23,366 nucleotides of DNA from an uncultured Planctomycetaceae bacterium (GCA_937967665.1 CALBSZ010000177.1:1-23366); one strand, 5' to 3'; positions 15,801 to 23,046 are shown, numbered from the stretch's first letter. Notes: generated by a model from the letters alone, not told the origin. Numbers and translations: made by a program.

Positions 15801-16775
15801 ATAGTTGTGAGTCCAATTGGCACCCAACGGACCGTCCGTGACGACGTCGCTGCGGTAAGTGCGTTGGAAACTCCAGTCGAACCCGCGCCCCGGCACAGAC
15901 AGATCCGTGTGCCGCAGATGAACGGCTCCGTTGTGCAAGTAAACCTGGCCGTTGCTCGTATCCACCACGTCGCCAAGGCAGTTTGCCCCGTCGCCGCAGC
16001 GAGGTTCGGAATTGGTGACGTACCCCAACACCGTTTGCGGGGACGGTGCAATCAAGAAGAGAGACGAAACAATATTGGTTTCCGAGTCCCGCGCGATCGC
16101 CAGATCGGCGCCGTCCACAATTCGGTCGCGGTTGTAATCGAATCGATTGTCCAGCGCGACCGACCCCGACGGATTGTCTCGAGGACCTGCAAAGTCAACA
16201 CCGTTGACGAACGTATGTAGGCTGGAGTCGCCCGATTCCCCCACGGCGTTGCCAAAGTAAAACACATCGTCGAACGGCAGCCCCGTGTTGGTGGTTCGCT
16301 TGACCGTTACCTCCAGCCACTCGTTCTGGATAGCGTTGTCGGTCCATGTGATCGTGATGCGGTCACTTCCGCGGGAGCCCTGCCCCGCACCGCCGACAAT
16401 GCTTTGCGGCGACGGCGCTGCGGACCACATGGATAGGTCCGAGGTGTTGCCTACCCGAAACTCAAAGTCGGCGTCTGTCAATCCAGCCGGGTTAGCCAAT
16501 TCGTGTATGTCGACAACGATTCCATTGATACCTCGCGAATAGCTGGAATAGTTTTCGAACGATGCTACCTCTCCGGGCAACAGCGCCGTCTTATCTGGGG
16601 CCAGCGGCGTGTCCGGTCCGGCAGCCCCTTGATAGAGGAGGGCTCGAGCTTCAATCGCCGTGGTCAACAGCTGGCGTTGTTCCAGGCTCTCGAAAAACGC
16701 TCTCCGCCGCCGAAAATGAGCACGGCGGGCAGAAGTCTGCAAAGAAGAACGATCTCGCCCTCGCGAAAAAAACAT
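9843..16775 (-). CDS. Giant YD-repeat (RHS) surface/secreted protein with planctomycete export-type N-terminus and dockerin-like segment
   Basis: About 2310 residues from ATG 16773-16775. The N-terminus is Arg-rich and contains FESLEQRQLL (28-37), a motif typical of exported planctomycete proteins. A beta-rich module (about 60-180; SRGINGIVVDIHE, FRVGN, GSDRITITW, DVFYFGNAVGE) is followed by a dockerin-like EF-hand, DYNRDRIVDGADLAIARDSE (about 213-232). A DUF6531-like entry (VHLRHTDLSVPGRGFDWSFQRTYRSD) leads into dozens of YD repeats (Y-D-x2-G/N-R) that in RHS proteins build a hollow shell. The core ends canonically with GLYYTHARYYDPFQGRFLSRDPIG and NPINRIDPSGR. A 164-residue tip follows. ATG 16851-16853 would add 26 residues but lacks a ribosome site; the chosen start has GAG 8 bases ahead. 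No secretion apparatus gene or same-strand downstream gene is nearby. The role is unknown; cell-surface adhesion or matrix is more likely than a toxin. Confidence 0.9.
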   Translation of the reverse strand: MFFSRGRDRSSLQTSARRAHFRRRRAFFESLEQRQLLTTAIEARALLYQGAAGPDTPLAPDKTALLPGEVASFENYSSYSRGINGIVVDIHELANPAGLTDADFEFRVGNTSDLSMWSAAPSPQSIVGGAGQGSRGSDRITITWTDNAIQNEWLEVTVKRTTNTGLPFDDVFYFGNAVGESGDSSLHTFVNGVDFAGPRDNPSGSVALDNRFDYNRDRIVDGADLAIARDSETNIVSSLFLIAPSPQTVLGYVTNSEPRCGDGANCLGDVVDTSNGQVYLHNGAVHLRHTDLSVPGRGFDWSFQRTYRSDVVTDGPLGANWTHNYDRRLLPVSVENLREVQASFPRAAVNDMVLLDGLHRADLYVRQGDGTFASPRGHFTRLVDNQDGTFSEWLSDGRHIGYHRATPGDPFLRMGQQADRNGNVMSFGYDPQSFNLTQVVDTMGRVYDYAYDLNGRLTEVRDFSGRTIRFAYDQNGDLVSVTSPAVVGTPNDNDFPQGKTESYSYSSGFADPRLNHNLVSITAPNENALGGPPRIVNEFLEAPQSQVFDRVLRHTYGGNNASAVPAGGLIQYQYELLGGDPSDPSQSVLRNTVLDANGNLTEYEFNSGGNILRKREFTNRNIRNGDPSSFDTQYVWNLDYQLERIVPPAENEIQFVYDQANPDRLQHGNLLEMTVLADPVRRGDQQRVTTTWTYEPVYNQIQSVTEPRGNDPAYVPQNGGTSSAARYTTTFTYDYQEGNDVAGLAARVGVTEAEMQQRLANAGTSMGLGDVNLDGNTTQISGNSIRTQYPTVNHLPGSNQAAVEGDALQEIIELRTYDELGHQRSATDPEGNVDLYFYFPETDPDGDGTATPSPPDGRTLNGSIGGYLNLQAQDVFGSPERNSNTNPATTNVRRRYLYDPVGNVVREIDGRGIATDYAVNELNQVVQVTTAAAHNLLPPSPSEPLPLTDFEFRERLFYDFNDNLVRRQVEDRGNTSLVDGNPPAVDEPPTAQDADPVGGEAFVDTVYEYDILDNLTETIEEVANGTIAQFLHTRYRYDANGNGVMVIHPAGNADSTHYDERDLVFRTAQGAFGPPPAALMDPSDPLDYNERGGLPCQCTTYRYDGNGNLIESVDADDTDLSPANNSPIGPGDRTRYVYDGLDRLTSEIDSVGNQIVYQYDPAGNLVRTSRFGPVGGASPIADGPDTLTGPVSENGVVQANNLVNCNLLEATEYLYDELSRRIQTDQVLFVNTIGTTRVPDVADGAADLGKGDLTPGDNQPIAGLGGIVGGGVNVVGRVSTQVEYDRKSRISFTVEDDGDVARILYDGRDRIVQTMDPENNIIRYAYDDNDNLIETAETDVSQVPGVADETYLTTYLYDSLNRLTHQTDNVGQTTFYRYDSRGNLVATADAQGPVTGSTITRRAFPDGALTVNTTNDFGNVARLTYDGINRLVARELVLTNSGEGSGTHIGASTEGVKDDGGVPESFLPSPDLQQGGGDGIIRTGYFYDDNSLLSTLIDDSGNVTLYLYDNLNRRVAETSGLTVASGPLTKAAILGPRDIVLPSASTINNPAVIAPGLIDRQLAEVSTRLAVVAPFFSPPQADFIDDRPPTTIVYGYAPDDHLLIQEDANDNETFTRYDAIGRPIHTRIFRSGQADNHVGDPDFAPQPLIDPSHPSVVTQTVGTTVQNQQYDGLSRLTQAFDNNNLAKPDDDAVIQFAYDSLSRVIEETQQIGVVPPHTISSGWRAENLRSSVTYPNTRSLQYTYDALDRIDTVADTGAPLPIVDYDYLGSTRVLVRAYPENGTRLTYLDDTGTTNIGYDGLRRPIQLRHLRPDNSLIVGFQYDYDRMNNKVTANKLHDPENNEHYSYDSAYRLIRFERPEPQAVLPLHNTFQLDGAGNWQQVDFETRQYSSINELITQDQTAIGGGLVSLAYDDNGNQTANGHFTYAYDALNRLRTVERSSDGQTIATYTYDAIGRRIEKAVTAGSSLDGTTRYYYDASRTIEERDAADTILNQFVAGAQLVVDKNLNGDATATGPGDQRFYYHDDNQGSIFALTDLAGTIVEAYQYHAYGAATIINPGTNGQVDFGGDDIVTAIGISQLQPYLFQGMRVDSEHGLYYTHARYYDPFQGRFLSRDPIGIWGDPFNLGNGYSFVGNNPINRIDPSGRRTFAVPHMIEASGDILTATNTFDTQIYVTYTAGQADVATNTTISSVDLFIFDEVTGNTSSDSNADATCGTCHVPMSSDGRGDSSDGSGDDPTPSPRKRKVRVDNFLGRSDNHFDDPSVILGYVIVVASGDTDHMNITSAVVNARSGPGDLAVFIFEPQVISAKV
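9846..10337 (-). other. C-terminal tip domain of the YD-repeat protein with a CxxCH motif
   Basis: After the core boundary IDPSGR the last 164 residues form a region unlike any RHS toxin domain I recognise. Two beta-rich, hydrophobic-alternating halves (DTQIYVTYTAG...SSVDLFIFDE and VILGYVIVVASGD...DLAVFIFEPQV) flank a polar Ser/Asp/Gly-rich linker. The linker contains C-G-T-C-H (10122-10136) and then a basic PRKRKVRV stretch. CxxCH is the covalent heme c attachment motif, but one copy in an otherwise unlike protein may be chance or a metal or disulfide site. No nuclease, deaminase or protease catalytic signature is apparent. Confidence 0.5.
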
Positions 16776-17221
16776 TCGTGTGACTCTTTCTTCTTGGGGG
16801 TTGGCGACAGCCAGGAGGCTATCGCGCGGGGGATTAGCGGCGCTGGGGAGCATCTGCCGTTTAACGCCATGTCTTTACTGGCCGTTCTACTATCTCATGA
16901 CGAGGGATGCAAATGAAATCTCAAAGATATTTGGCATTACGGCTGCCTGATGGATTCACGATGTTGCCGACGCAGACGTCTCGACAACCCACGTATCGTT
17001 GCTGGATGTGACGATGAGGTCGCGTGCGCCGTTGGAATCAGTTAAGTCGATATCTGTTGGAAGCGCACAGCATCGCCCTCGTCGCGGCCCTATTCCGTAC
17101 GACCGTAAGCCAAATCGCGATTCGGAACGGGATGGTCGATGGCCCCAGCGTAGCTTGCCGGTAATCGAGCTACGATTGTATTGTTACAGGAATTTCAGGA
17201 ATGGTTTAGCGAGGCGTCAAG
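16776..17221. other. Divergent intergenic region between the YD-repeat gene and a lipoprotein gene
   Basis: 446 bases with promoters expected for both directions. A 7-base inverted repeat, CGTAGCT/AGCTACG (17149-17155 and 17168-17174), lies 47 bases before the lipoprotein ATG. The part next to the YD-repeat gene (16776-16853) may instead code for a 26-residue N-terminal extension. Nothing else recognisable was seen. Confidence 0.5.
17149..17174 (+). promoter_or_regulatory. Inverted repeat upstream of the lipoprotein gene
   Basis: CGTAGCT and AGCTACG are perfect 7-base arms separated by 12 bases. They could be an operator half-site pair or a leader hairpin. No regulator gene is present in the window to pair it with. 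Confidence 0.28.
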
Positions 17222-17623
17222 ATGCTTTCATTAAGGTCAACTCTACTTTCGGTATCATTGGTAACGTTACTTGCCGGATGTGCGGCCGAGCAGCCTCCAC
17301 TGCCGGTGACGAAGGCTTCGCTTCAGCAACCCGCGAAGACGTATCCGAGCATCCCGCCGACGGCGCGGGCCACGGATCTGCACTATCCGAATTTCCACTC
17401 GCTGGAAGAAGCGGTGGCGGACGCGGAATCAAGGTTAACGATGCGGCACTATCGCAAAGCATTGCAGAAGGCGGATCCGTTGGAGCAATACCCGGATCGC
17501 GCCGGGTGCGCTCGCGCGTTCGCTCGTCCCATTGCCGCCGACGGCAGCCTGGAGCAAGGAGTTGTGGTCGATGTCGATCTGTGGAGCGTGGAAGCGCTCG
17601 AATCGCATGCGAACGGAAACTGA
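17222..17623 (+). CDS. Small lipoprotein of unknown function
   Basis: A 133-residue protein begins with a classic lipoprotein signal: a hydrophobic stretch (residues 3-17) ending in the lipobox L-A-G-C, with C20 as the lipidated Cys. The remaining ~113 residues contain a Pro-rich segment (KTYPSIPPTARATDL) and then a helix-like stretch (HSLEEAVADAESRLTMRHYRKALQKADP). No domain family is recognised. The ATG at 17222 has a GAGG ribosome site 7 bases ahead. It should be anchored to a membrane after processing by signal peptidase II. It is divergent from the giant YD-repeat gene and 153 bases upstream of the ceramidase-fold gene; a shared function is only a guess. Confidence 0.75.
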   Translation: MLSLRSTLLSVSLVTLLAGCAAEQPPLPVTKASLQQPAKTYPSIPPTARATDLHYPNFHSLEEAVADAESRLTMRHYRKALQKADPLEQYPDRAGCARAFARPIAADGSLEQGVVVDVDLWSVEALESHANGN

Positions 17624-17776
17624 CGGGGCACGCCAGACGCGTGATCCGGTTCGTGGCACGACCCCCTTGTGGTCTCACCTGCCCTTCCTTTTCGCGCTCA
17701 CGCCCCGGCCGTTACTTGCCTTCTCGCGCTGGCCGCTCTAAGCTGGGATGCCGATGGCTGTCCATGGAGGTGTCCG

Positions 17777-19150
17777 ATGCGAAACTGGTTCCACGGCGCG
17801 GTAATGTTTTTGCTGTTCGTTCCCGGTTTGCCGGCCGCGGAGTCGCAATCGGGCAGCTTCAAGCTTGCGATGTTTTCGGCAGACGTGACGATCCCGCTGG
17901 GGCATCGGTGTATGGGGATCCTGCCCACCAAGTCACAGCGCGTTGTCGACCCGCTTTACGCGCACGGTTTTGTTTTGTTGGGAGCCGGGAAGCCGATCGT
18001 CTTTTGTGCTGTCGACTGGTGCGAGATACGCAATGGCGCGTACGACCAATGGCGTGATGCCTTGGCCGCTGCCGCGAAGACAACACGTGAACGGGTGCTG
18101 GTCTGTGCGTTGCATCAGCATGACGCTCCGGTTGTCGACCGCGACGCCGCGAAGTTGTTGGCGGCTGCTGGGTTGAAGGATGAACTGTACGACCAGTCGT
18201 TCCACGACCGCACGGTCCGCCGTGTTGCCCAGGCGCTGGCCGACGGTTTGCCGGCGGCCGTTCCGGTCACGCATCTCGGCATCGGCCAGGCGCGGGTCGA
18301 GCGGATTGCGTCCAATCGCCGAGTGGTCCTGCCGGACGGCCGCGTCTCTTTTCATCGATACAGTCGTAGCGGCCGAGACGCGTTCATGGGCGCGGCCCCC
18401 GCGGGACTTGTCGATAACGAATTGAAGACGATCAGCTTCTGGAACAACGACAAAGCGGTGCTGGCGCTGCACGCCTTTGCAACACATCCGATGAGCTACT
18501 ATGGCCGCGGAGAGGTGTCGGCGGACTTCGTGGGCCTGGCGCGGGAACGCCGGCAGCGCGACGACTTTTCCATCCGCCAGATTTATGCGACCGGTTGTAG
18601 CGGCGACGTCACGGCGGGCAAGTACAACGATGGTTCGCAGGAGAGCCGCGTCGCGCTCACAGACCGCTTGTATCAGGCAATGGTGGAGGCCTGGCAAAAC
18701 GTCCGTCGCGTGCCGCTGACCGAGATCACGTTTCGCAACGCAGCGCTCAAGCTGGAGTTTTCAACGCAGGAATCGCTCACGGCAGCGTCGCTCACCAGCC
18801 GCTTAAATGATGGGCAGCGGGACGTGGAGTCCCGGATACTGGCGGCCATGGGCCTGGCCAGCAGGCAGCGCGTCGAGCGGTTGCAGGGAATCGATATGCC
18901 GTGTATCGATTTCGGCGCCGCTAAGCTTGTCCTCTTTCCCGGTGAAGCATTCGTGGGCTATCAGTTGATGGCCCAGGAAATGGTGCCCGAGTCGTTCGTG
19001 ATATCCATTGGCTATGGCGAATGCTGGCCGGGGTACATCCCGACCGAAGCCGCGTTTCAGGAGGGTTTTCGAGACAACTGGCTGTGGGTCGCGCCCGGCT
19101 CGGAATCCCGGATTCGCGGGGCGCTGGCGGAGATCTTGAATCCCCGCTGA
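17777..19150 (+). CDS. Secreted protein of the neutral/alkaline ceramidase fold, probably a divergent hydrolase
   Basis: The 457-residue protein has a signal peptide (MRNWFHGAVMFLLFVPGLPA, cleavage near residue 20-21), so it acts outside the cytoplasm. It matches the N-terminal catalytic domain of neutral ceramidases. Candidate zinc ligands are H113/H115 in ALHQHDAP (family HTHSGP), H237 in ATHPMSYYG, E390 in FPGEAFVG and Y420 in ECWPGYIPTE. The hexapeptide that carries the nucleophilic Ser in known ceramidases (GDVSPN) reads GDVTAG (276-281), replacing Ser by Thr, so ceramide hydrolysis is doubtful. The C-terminal immunoglobulin-like domain is missing. ATG 17777 has a perfect GGAGG 6 bases ahead; the frame remains open upstream to 17669 but that extension looks non-native. 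Homologues of this type are common in planctomycetes; the substrate is unknown. Confidence 0.85.
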   Translation: MRNWFHGAVMFLLFVPGLPAAESQSGSFKLAMFSADVTIPLGHRCMGILPTKSQRVVDPLYAHGFVLLGAGKPIVFCAVDWCEIRNGAYDQWRDALAAAAKTTRERVLVCALHQHDAPVVDRDAAKLLAAAGLKDELYDQSFHDRTVRRVAQALADGLPAAVPVTHLGIGQARVERIASNRRVVLPDGRVSFHRYSRSGRDAFMGAAPAGLVDNELKTISFWNNDKAVLALHAFATHPMSYYGRGEVSADFVGLARERRQRDDFSIRQIYATGCSGDVTAGKYNDGSQESRVALTDRLYQAMVEAWQNVRRVPLTEITFRNAALKLEFSTQESLTAASLTSRLNDGQRDVESRILAAMGLASRQRVERLQGIDMPCIDFGAAKLVLFPGEAFVGYQLMAQEMVPESFVISIGYGECWPGYIPTEAAFQEGFRDNWLWVAPGSESRIRGALAEILNPR

Positions 19151-19295
19151 CCCGGCAAGATGTTCGCATGCCCTGTGCAATGCCTGATTGTTTCTCGCGC
19201 GGATCCGGGTTAGCCTGATCGGTTGCCGCCCTGTATGGGAATGACCGTCCCGTTGGTAGTCCCGTTCGTTCCACTTCGACATAAGGATCCATGTC

Positions 19296-19985
19296 ATGCT
19301 TCGCGTTCCCACTGCACTTTTCGTCTCTTTCCTGTGGACATCGCCAGCAATCTGTTTGGCCGAGGCCCCGCACGTTGTTTTCAATGGCAAGAATCTGGAT
19401 GGCTGGAAATTGAAAGGCGATAAGGTTGATCAGAGCAAGTGGGTTGTGGGACTGGCGGAACTCGATCCGAACAACCCGCGCCAACTTTCTGTCGGCAAGG
19501 CTAAGGAAGCCGGCCAGTTGATCAATGCCGCGCGCGGAGTCGATATTTATACCGCCGAGGAATTTGGGGATTGTGTTGTTCGACTGGAATTGATGGTGCC
19601 CAAAGGTTCCAATTCGGGGATCTACTTGATGGGCAACTATGAAATCCAGGTGCTCGACAGCTTCGGCAAGGCCAACGTTGGTCCTGGGGATATCGGCGGG
19701 ATCTACGGTTCCGCCGCGCCCCGCACCAATGCCGCCAAGGCGCCGGGTGAATGGCAAACGTTTGAAATCGATTTTTCAGCGCCCCAGTTTGAAGATGGCA
19801 AGAAGGTCGCCAATGCCAGGTTCAACCGCGTGGTGCTGAATGGCCAGGTGATTCACGAAGACGTCGAAGTCAAAGGCGTTACGGGCGGCAACCTGGGCCG
19901 GGGGGAACAGCCCACGGGTCCACTGATGTTCCAAGGGGACCACGGCCCAGTCGCGTTTCGCAACATTCGCGTAACGCCAAAATAG
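19296..19985 (+). CDS. Secreted DUF1080 protein (3-keto-disaccharide hydrolase family)
   Basis: A 229-residue protein with a signal peptide (hydrophobic core about 5-20, cleavage near LAEA at 21-24). The whole mature chain is one DUF1080 concanavalin-like domain: FNGKNLDGWK (29-38), SNSGIYL (105-111), YEIQVLDS (115-122), GDIGGIYG (131-138) and GPLMFQGDHGPVAFRNI (208-224). The family is now named for hydrolysis of 3-keto-glycosides, but many planctomycete members are uncharacterised, so the activity is a family-level inference. The ATG at 19296 has AAGGA 8 bases ahead; an out-of-frame ATG at 19291 is not used. It lies 145 bases after the ceramidase-fold gene and ends 6 bases from a convergent gene stop. 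It presumably acts on carbohydrate in the periplasm or outside. Confidence 0.88.
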   Translation: MLRVPTALFVSFLWTSPAICLAEAPHVVFNGKNLDGWKLKGDKVDQSKWVVGLAELDPNNPRQLSVGKAKEAGQLINAARGVDIYTAEEFGDCVVRLELMVPKGSNSGIYLMGNYEIQVLDSFGKANVGPGDIGGIYGSAAPRTNAAKAPGEWQTFEIDFSAPQFEDGKKVANARFNRVVLNGQVIHEDVEVKGVTGGNLGRGEQPTGPLMFQGDHGPVAFRNIRVTPK

Positions 19986-19991
19986 CGGATC

Positions 19992-21875
19992 CTACCGTTC
20001 TTGCCGTTGCGTCTTCCAGAAGATTACGTGCGCGTCGAAGCCGTCAGGGGCGACCGCATAGCGGAGGGCCACGTCGACTTTCTTGGCGTCCTCTTTGGTA
20101 CCGCGGACATGATAGAACTCGGCAACCAAACGCAATTGAAACACGCCGGAGATGCGCGTGGTCGTGGTCGAATCGGGAATGTTGCGGGGGTCGGCATAGC
20201 GGTCCGACTGGGGTAGGTAGTCTTCCAGTTTCGTGAACGTTTTTCCGGGGAACACCGCCACTGCACGGTGTTCGGTTTCGAGCGGCGGCTGGCGCCAGCG
20301 GGCCGGCAAATTGGCCAGGAAGGCGTCTGCGGCTTCACCTTTCGGAGTGAACTCGATCGGGATCACCGTCAGTGAATAGCTCTTCAGGTACAGATCTTGC
20401 CGCAGCCGCAATTCTTCCTTGTCGGGGTCGATCAGCAGTTCTTCGAAGCCACCGAGCAGATCGTCGCCAAAGAAACTGTCGCTTTCGGCAACGCTTTGAA
20501 TCAAGGGAGCACGCCAGAGTCGAATGTCCACGACATGACGAACCCCCGTATCGCGCAATAGCACCGGCAGTTTGGTTTCGACGTCCGGGGCGTCGACGGC
20601 GACCAGGAAATCGGTCACTTGCTTCACATCCAGGTTGTCCGCCCGCCAACCCAGGCAGACCGGGTCGGTGGCTTTGATTTCGCCAAACTGGGTGGCTATC
20701 GGTTCGACCAGACGGCGATAGTTTTGCAGCAGCGTTCCTCCGGCTTCCACATACTGGTTGAACGACAGGCGTTCGGGTTTTGGAATCAGCGGCGAGATTT
20801 CCTTGCCGTCGGGGCCTCGCTCCCGGTAGTTGCGGCCGATCAATTGGAATCGTTGCACGATGGGAAACCAGTCGCGGCGCTGCACGCCAAACCGGAATTC
20901 CGCGGCCACGTCGCCACTCTTGGGATCGAGCAACTGGACGCGGAATTCCACGAAACGGTCGGTTTCGGGGGGCTCGTTCGCCCTGACCGCCGCGTCGAAT
21001 TTCGCAAGTGTGACCGTGAGGCTTGCCTGAGAATCGAGGTCGGCGACTCGTAACTGCTGCCAACCCTGGGCGTCCGGAGCGGACAAGGACGAGCCGCGCA
21101 CGGTAATGCCCGAGTCACCGCGGTGCTTGATCGTCTTCAAACGCAGGTCGTACGGCTTGCCCGATTCCAGGAACTCGGCCACGGCCGACAACTGGAAGTC
21201 GGCCCGCACGTCAATAGTCTGATCGTTGTCGACGTTAAACACCTCGCCATCCTCCACACCCGTTGGCTCGGTGGAAACCGGTTCCGTGATCGTGACGAAG
21301 ATTTGAGCGGGTTCCGGATCGCCGAGAATACTCTTGGCAAAGCCGAAGAACTGGTCCCAATCGTCCCGTGTTTTCTGCATGGCCTGCGCGGCCGATTCGT
21401 TCCCGGACGTGGTGACTTGCATCAGCAAACGATACTGTCCGGACTGCAAGCGGTAGGTGACTTGATGTCGGCGCACGGAGCCCCGCTTGGCCTCTCGAAA
21501 GGCAACTTCCAATCCGGTAGCGGGTTCGGCATGCATTTTGAATTGGTTCCACCGAGCCTGTTGCGTTTCGGACGGGACGTAATCCACGGGCAGGATGGTA
21601 ATGCTGTGCATGCGCGCGACGTCGACGTCGTCGACTTTCTTCTGCAGGGTGAATCCCCAGGACTTGCCGACCGTATCCGGAGCGCCGTTCCGGAACTGCT
21701 GTATGACTTCGCGCGTGGGCGGGTAATCGACTTCGCGGCCCTTCTGCGTGTGCAGCAGCACCTGCGAAATCTTTTCCTCGATGGTCGGCTCTTGTTCATC
21801 GGCTGCCCGTGCGGCCGCTGTTGCCAGCAGGATTACCGTTATCGCGAGCGGAATCATTCCATTTCGACTCGGCAT
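19992..21875 (-). CDS. Secreted protein of unknown function (downstream gene of a pair)
   Basis: A 627-residue protein with a signal peptide: MPSRNG then a hydrophobic run, with an AAARAAD cleavage region near residue 24. The mature part is long, beta-rich and charged and has no domain I recognise. There is no catalytic motif, lipobox or membrane segment beyond the signal. Features include a TVGKSWGFTLQKKVDD segment, an RDWFPIVQRFQLIGRNYRERG stretch near the middle, and a C-terminal region with TTTTRISGVFQLRLVAEFYHVRGTK. The ATG at 21873-21875 is supported by AGGAGAG 7 bases ahead; a GTG at 21914 further upstream is less likely because it almost overlaps the previous stop. It follows another secreted gene by 40 bases, so the two are probably co-transcribed. 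It could be a cell-envelope component; no function is claimed. Confidence 0.78.
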   Translation of the reverse strand: MPSRNGMIPLAITVILLATAAARAADEQEPTIEEKISQVLLHTQKGREVDYPPTREVIQQFRNGAPDTVGKSWGFTLQKKVDDVDVARMHSITILPVDYVPSETQQARWNQFKMHAEPATGLEVAFREAKRGSVRRHQVTYRLQSGQYRLLMQVTTSGNESAAQAMQKTRDDWDQFFGFAKSILGDPEPAQIFVTITEPVSTEPTGVEDGEVFNVDNDQTIDVRADFQLSAVAEFLESGKPYDLRLKTIKHRGDSGITVRGSSLSAPDAQGWQQLRVADLDSQASLTVTLAKFDAAVRANEPPETDRFVEFRVQLLDPKSGDVAAEFRFGVQRRDWFPIVQRFQLIGRNYRERGPDGKEISPLIPKPERLSFNQYVEAGGTLLQNYRRLVEPIATQFGEIKATDPVCLGWRADNLDVKQVTDFLVAVDAPDVETKLPVLLRDTGVRHVVDIRLWRAPLIQSVAESDSFFGDDLLGGFEELLIDPDKEELRLRQDLYLKSYSLTVIPIEFTPKGEAADAFLANLPARWRQPPLETEHRAVAVFPGKTFTKLEDYLPQSDRYADPRNIPDSTTTTRISGVFQLRLVAEFYHVRGTKEDAKKVDVALRYAVAPDGFDAHVIFWKTQRQER

Positions 21876-21915
21876 TGTCTCTCTCCTTTGTCGATACGAA
21901 GCAGTGACAACCACG

Positions 21916-23046
21916 TTATTCGTCTTTGTCTCCGTCGTTCACACCAATCGGTTGAGGTTTTCGCGGCGGCGGAATGTTCTTGAACGCGTCGGCAAACACC
22001 TGTTGCAGCGCGGACGCATCCAGTTCCAACCGCAATCGCGCGGCGTCGACTTCCACCTTCAATTGGCGGGTAAAACTGGCCAGCGTCGCCAGAGCCGCCT
22101 CATCTTCTGTCTCATCGCTTGCCGCCGCTTGCGGGACCGCGGCAAGCAACTTCGTCAGCGAACTGCCAAATTCAGCGGCCTCGGCCGGCTGTGCGAAATT
22201 GGCCGCCGCGCGAACGGCCGGCTTTTCGCCAAAGTCCACTCCGGCGTACTGCCAATCGGAATCGACGATCTTGCCAATCTGCTTGACGAGCGGAACCAGA
22301 TGCGCCTCGTCCCCTTTCGCCGACTTGGAAAGCGCCTCAATCCCGCTGGCAATCTGGTCGCGCAGTTTTTCGGTGGCCACGAAGACGACGCCGATATCAT
22401 GATGACGATTCGACTTGAGCGCTTCCGCGAAGGTCGCGTCGGACAACGCAAACGTGTCCTCCGGCAAAGCCGTTTCGCGATGCAGCACCAGCCAGCCCGG
22501 GACGCTCTCGACTTTGGCGCCGAACGATTCGGCGATTTCTTGCAATCCCGCCTGGCGCGCGTCGCGATCCTTCTGGTCCAGGTTTTCGTCTGCCGCGGCC
22601 AAAACGTACGTGGAAAACCCTTGCCGCTCGCCACCTCTCCAGGTCAACACGATCAGCACTTGTTCTATGCCCAGTTCTTTCAACTGCTTTGCAGTCCGGT
22701 CGGTGACGTCAAATTGATGATTCGGCGCGCGGGCGCTCCTCTGGTTTCGCACCGCTTCATTCTTAGCGAATTCGTGGAGTACCGAACCTGCCAGGACCAG
22801 GCCCGGGACGTCCCCTTTCCTCTCGCGCACGATCGCCGACAGATTTCCCGGAATCAGCAGCCCCACGGATTCGTAAACCCGCTCGATCGAAAACCGCCCC
22901 ACATCGACGGAGGCGACGAGGAATGTGTCCTCGCTAAAGAACTGTGAAGGCAGCGGGCGCTGCAAGGTCTCGGGTTCCGCTGTTGCCGGCGAGACGGACA
23001 GGAGGAATGTGAGAGACACACATAAACAAAGGCTGGCTTGGCGCAC
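21916..23046 (-). CDS. Secreted protein of unknown function (upstream gene of a pair)
   Basis: A 376-residue protein beginning at a GTG (23044-23046) with a GAGGA site 7 bases ahead. The N-terminus (LCLCVSLTFLLSVSPATAEP) is a signal peptide with cleavage near ATA-E, so it is exported. The mature part alternates acidic and hydrophobic helices and ends in a charged tail, VNDGDKDE. Segments such as FFSEDTFLVASVDVGRF and the repeated DARQAGLQEIAESFGAKVE-like helices suggest a soluble alpha/beta protein, but no family is recognised and there is no catalytic motif. It is the first gene of an apparent two-gene unit with the 627-residue secreted protein. The GTG is the only plausible in-frame start near the signal peptide. 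A planctomycete-specific family is a reasonable guess. Confidence 0.78.
   Translation of the reverse strand: MRQASLCLCVSLTFLLSVSPATAEPETLQRPLPSQFFSEDTFLVASVDVGRFSIERVYESVGLLIPGNLSAIVRERKGDVPGLVLAGSVLHEFAKNEAVRNQRSARAPNHQFDVTDRTAKQLKELGIEQVLIVLTWRGGERQGFSTYVLAAADENLDQKDRDARQAGLQEIAESFGAKVESVPGWLVLHRETALPEDTFALSDATFAEALKSNRHHDIGVVFVATEKLRDQIASGIEALSKSAKGDEAHLVPLVKQIGKIVDSDWQYAGVDFGEKPAVRAAANFAQPAEAAEFGSSLTKLLAAVPQAAASDETEDEAALATLASFTRQLKVEVDAARLRLELDASALQQVFADAFKNIPPPRKPQPIGVNDGDKDE

Noticed and set aside
15480..16220. 246-residue + strand open frame
   Set aside because: Antisense to the N-terminal part of the YD-repeat gene; no independent support.
17669..17776. Upstream extension of the ceramidase-fold gene
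   Set aside because: The frame is open but the extension precedes a perfect GGAGG-ATG and would bury the signal peptide.
16999..18057. 352-residue + strand open frame
   Set aside because: It overlaps the lipoprotein and ceramidase-fold genes in another frame, is Arg/Ser-rich and has no family features.
21876..21914. GTG start for the 627-residue secreted protein
   Set aside because: ATG 21875 has a better ribosome site and places the signal peptide at the N-terminus.
21748..22947. 399-residue + strand open frame
   Set aside because: It runs antisense through both unknown secreted genes; composition looks like a reverse-frame shadow and the minus frames have signal peptides and ribosome sites.
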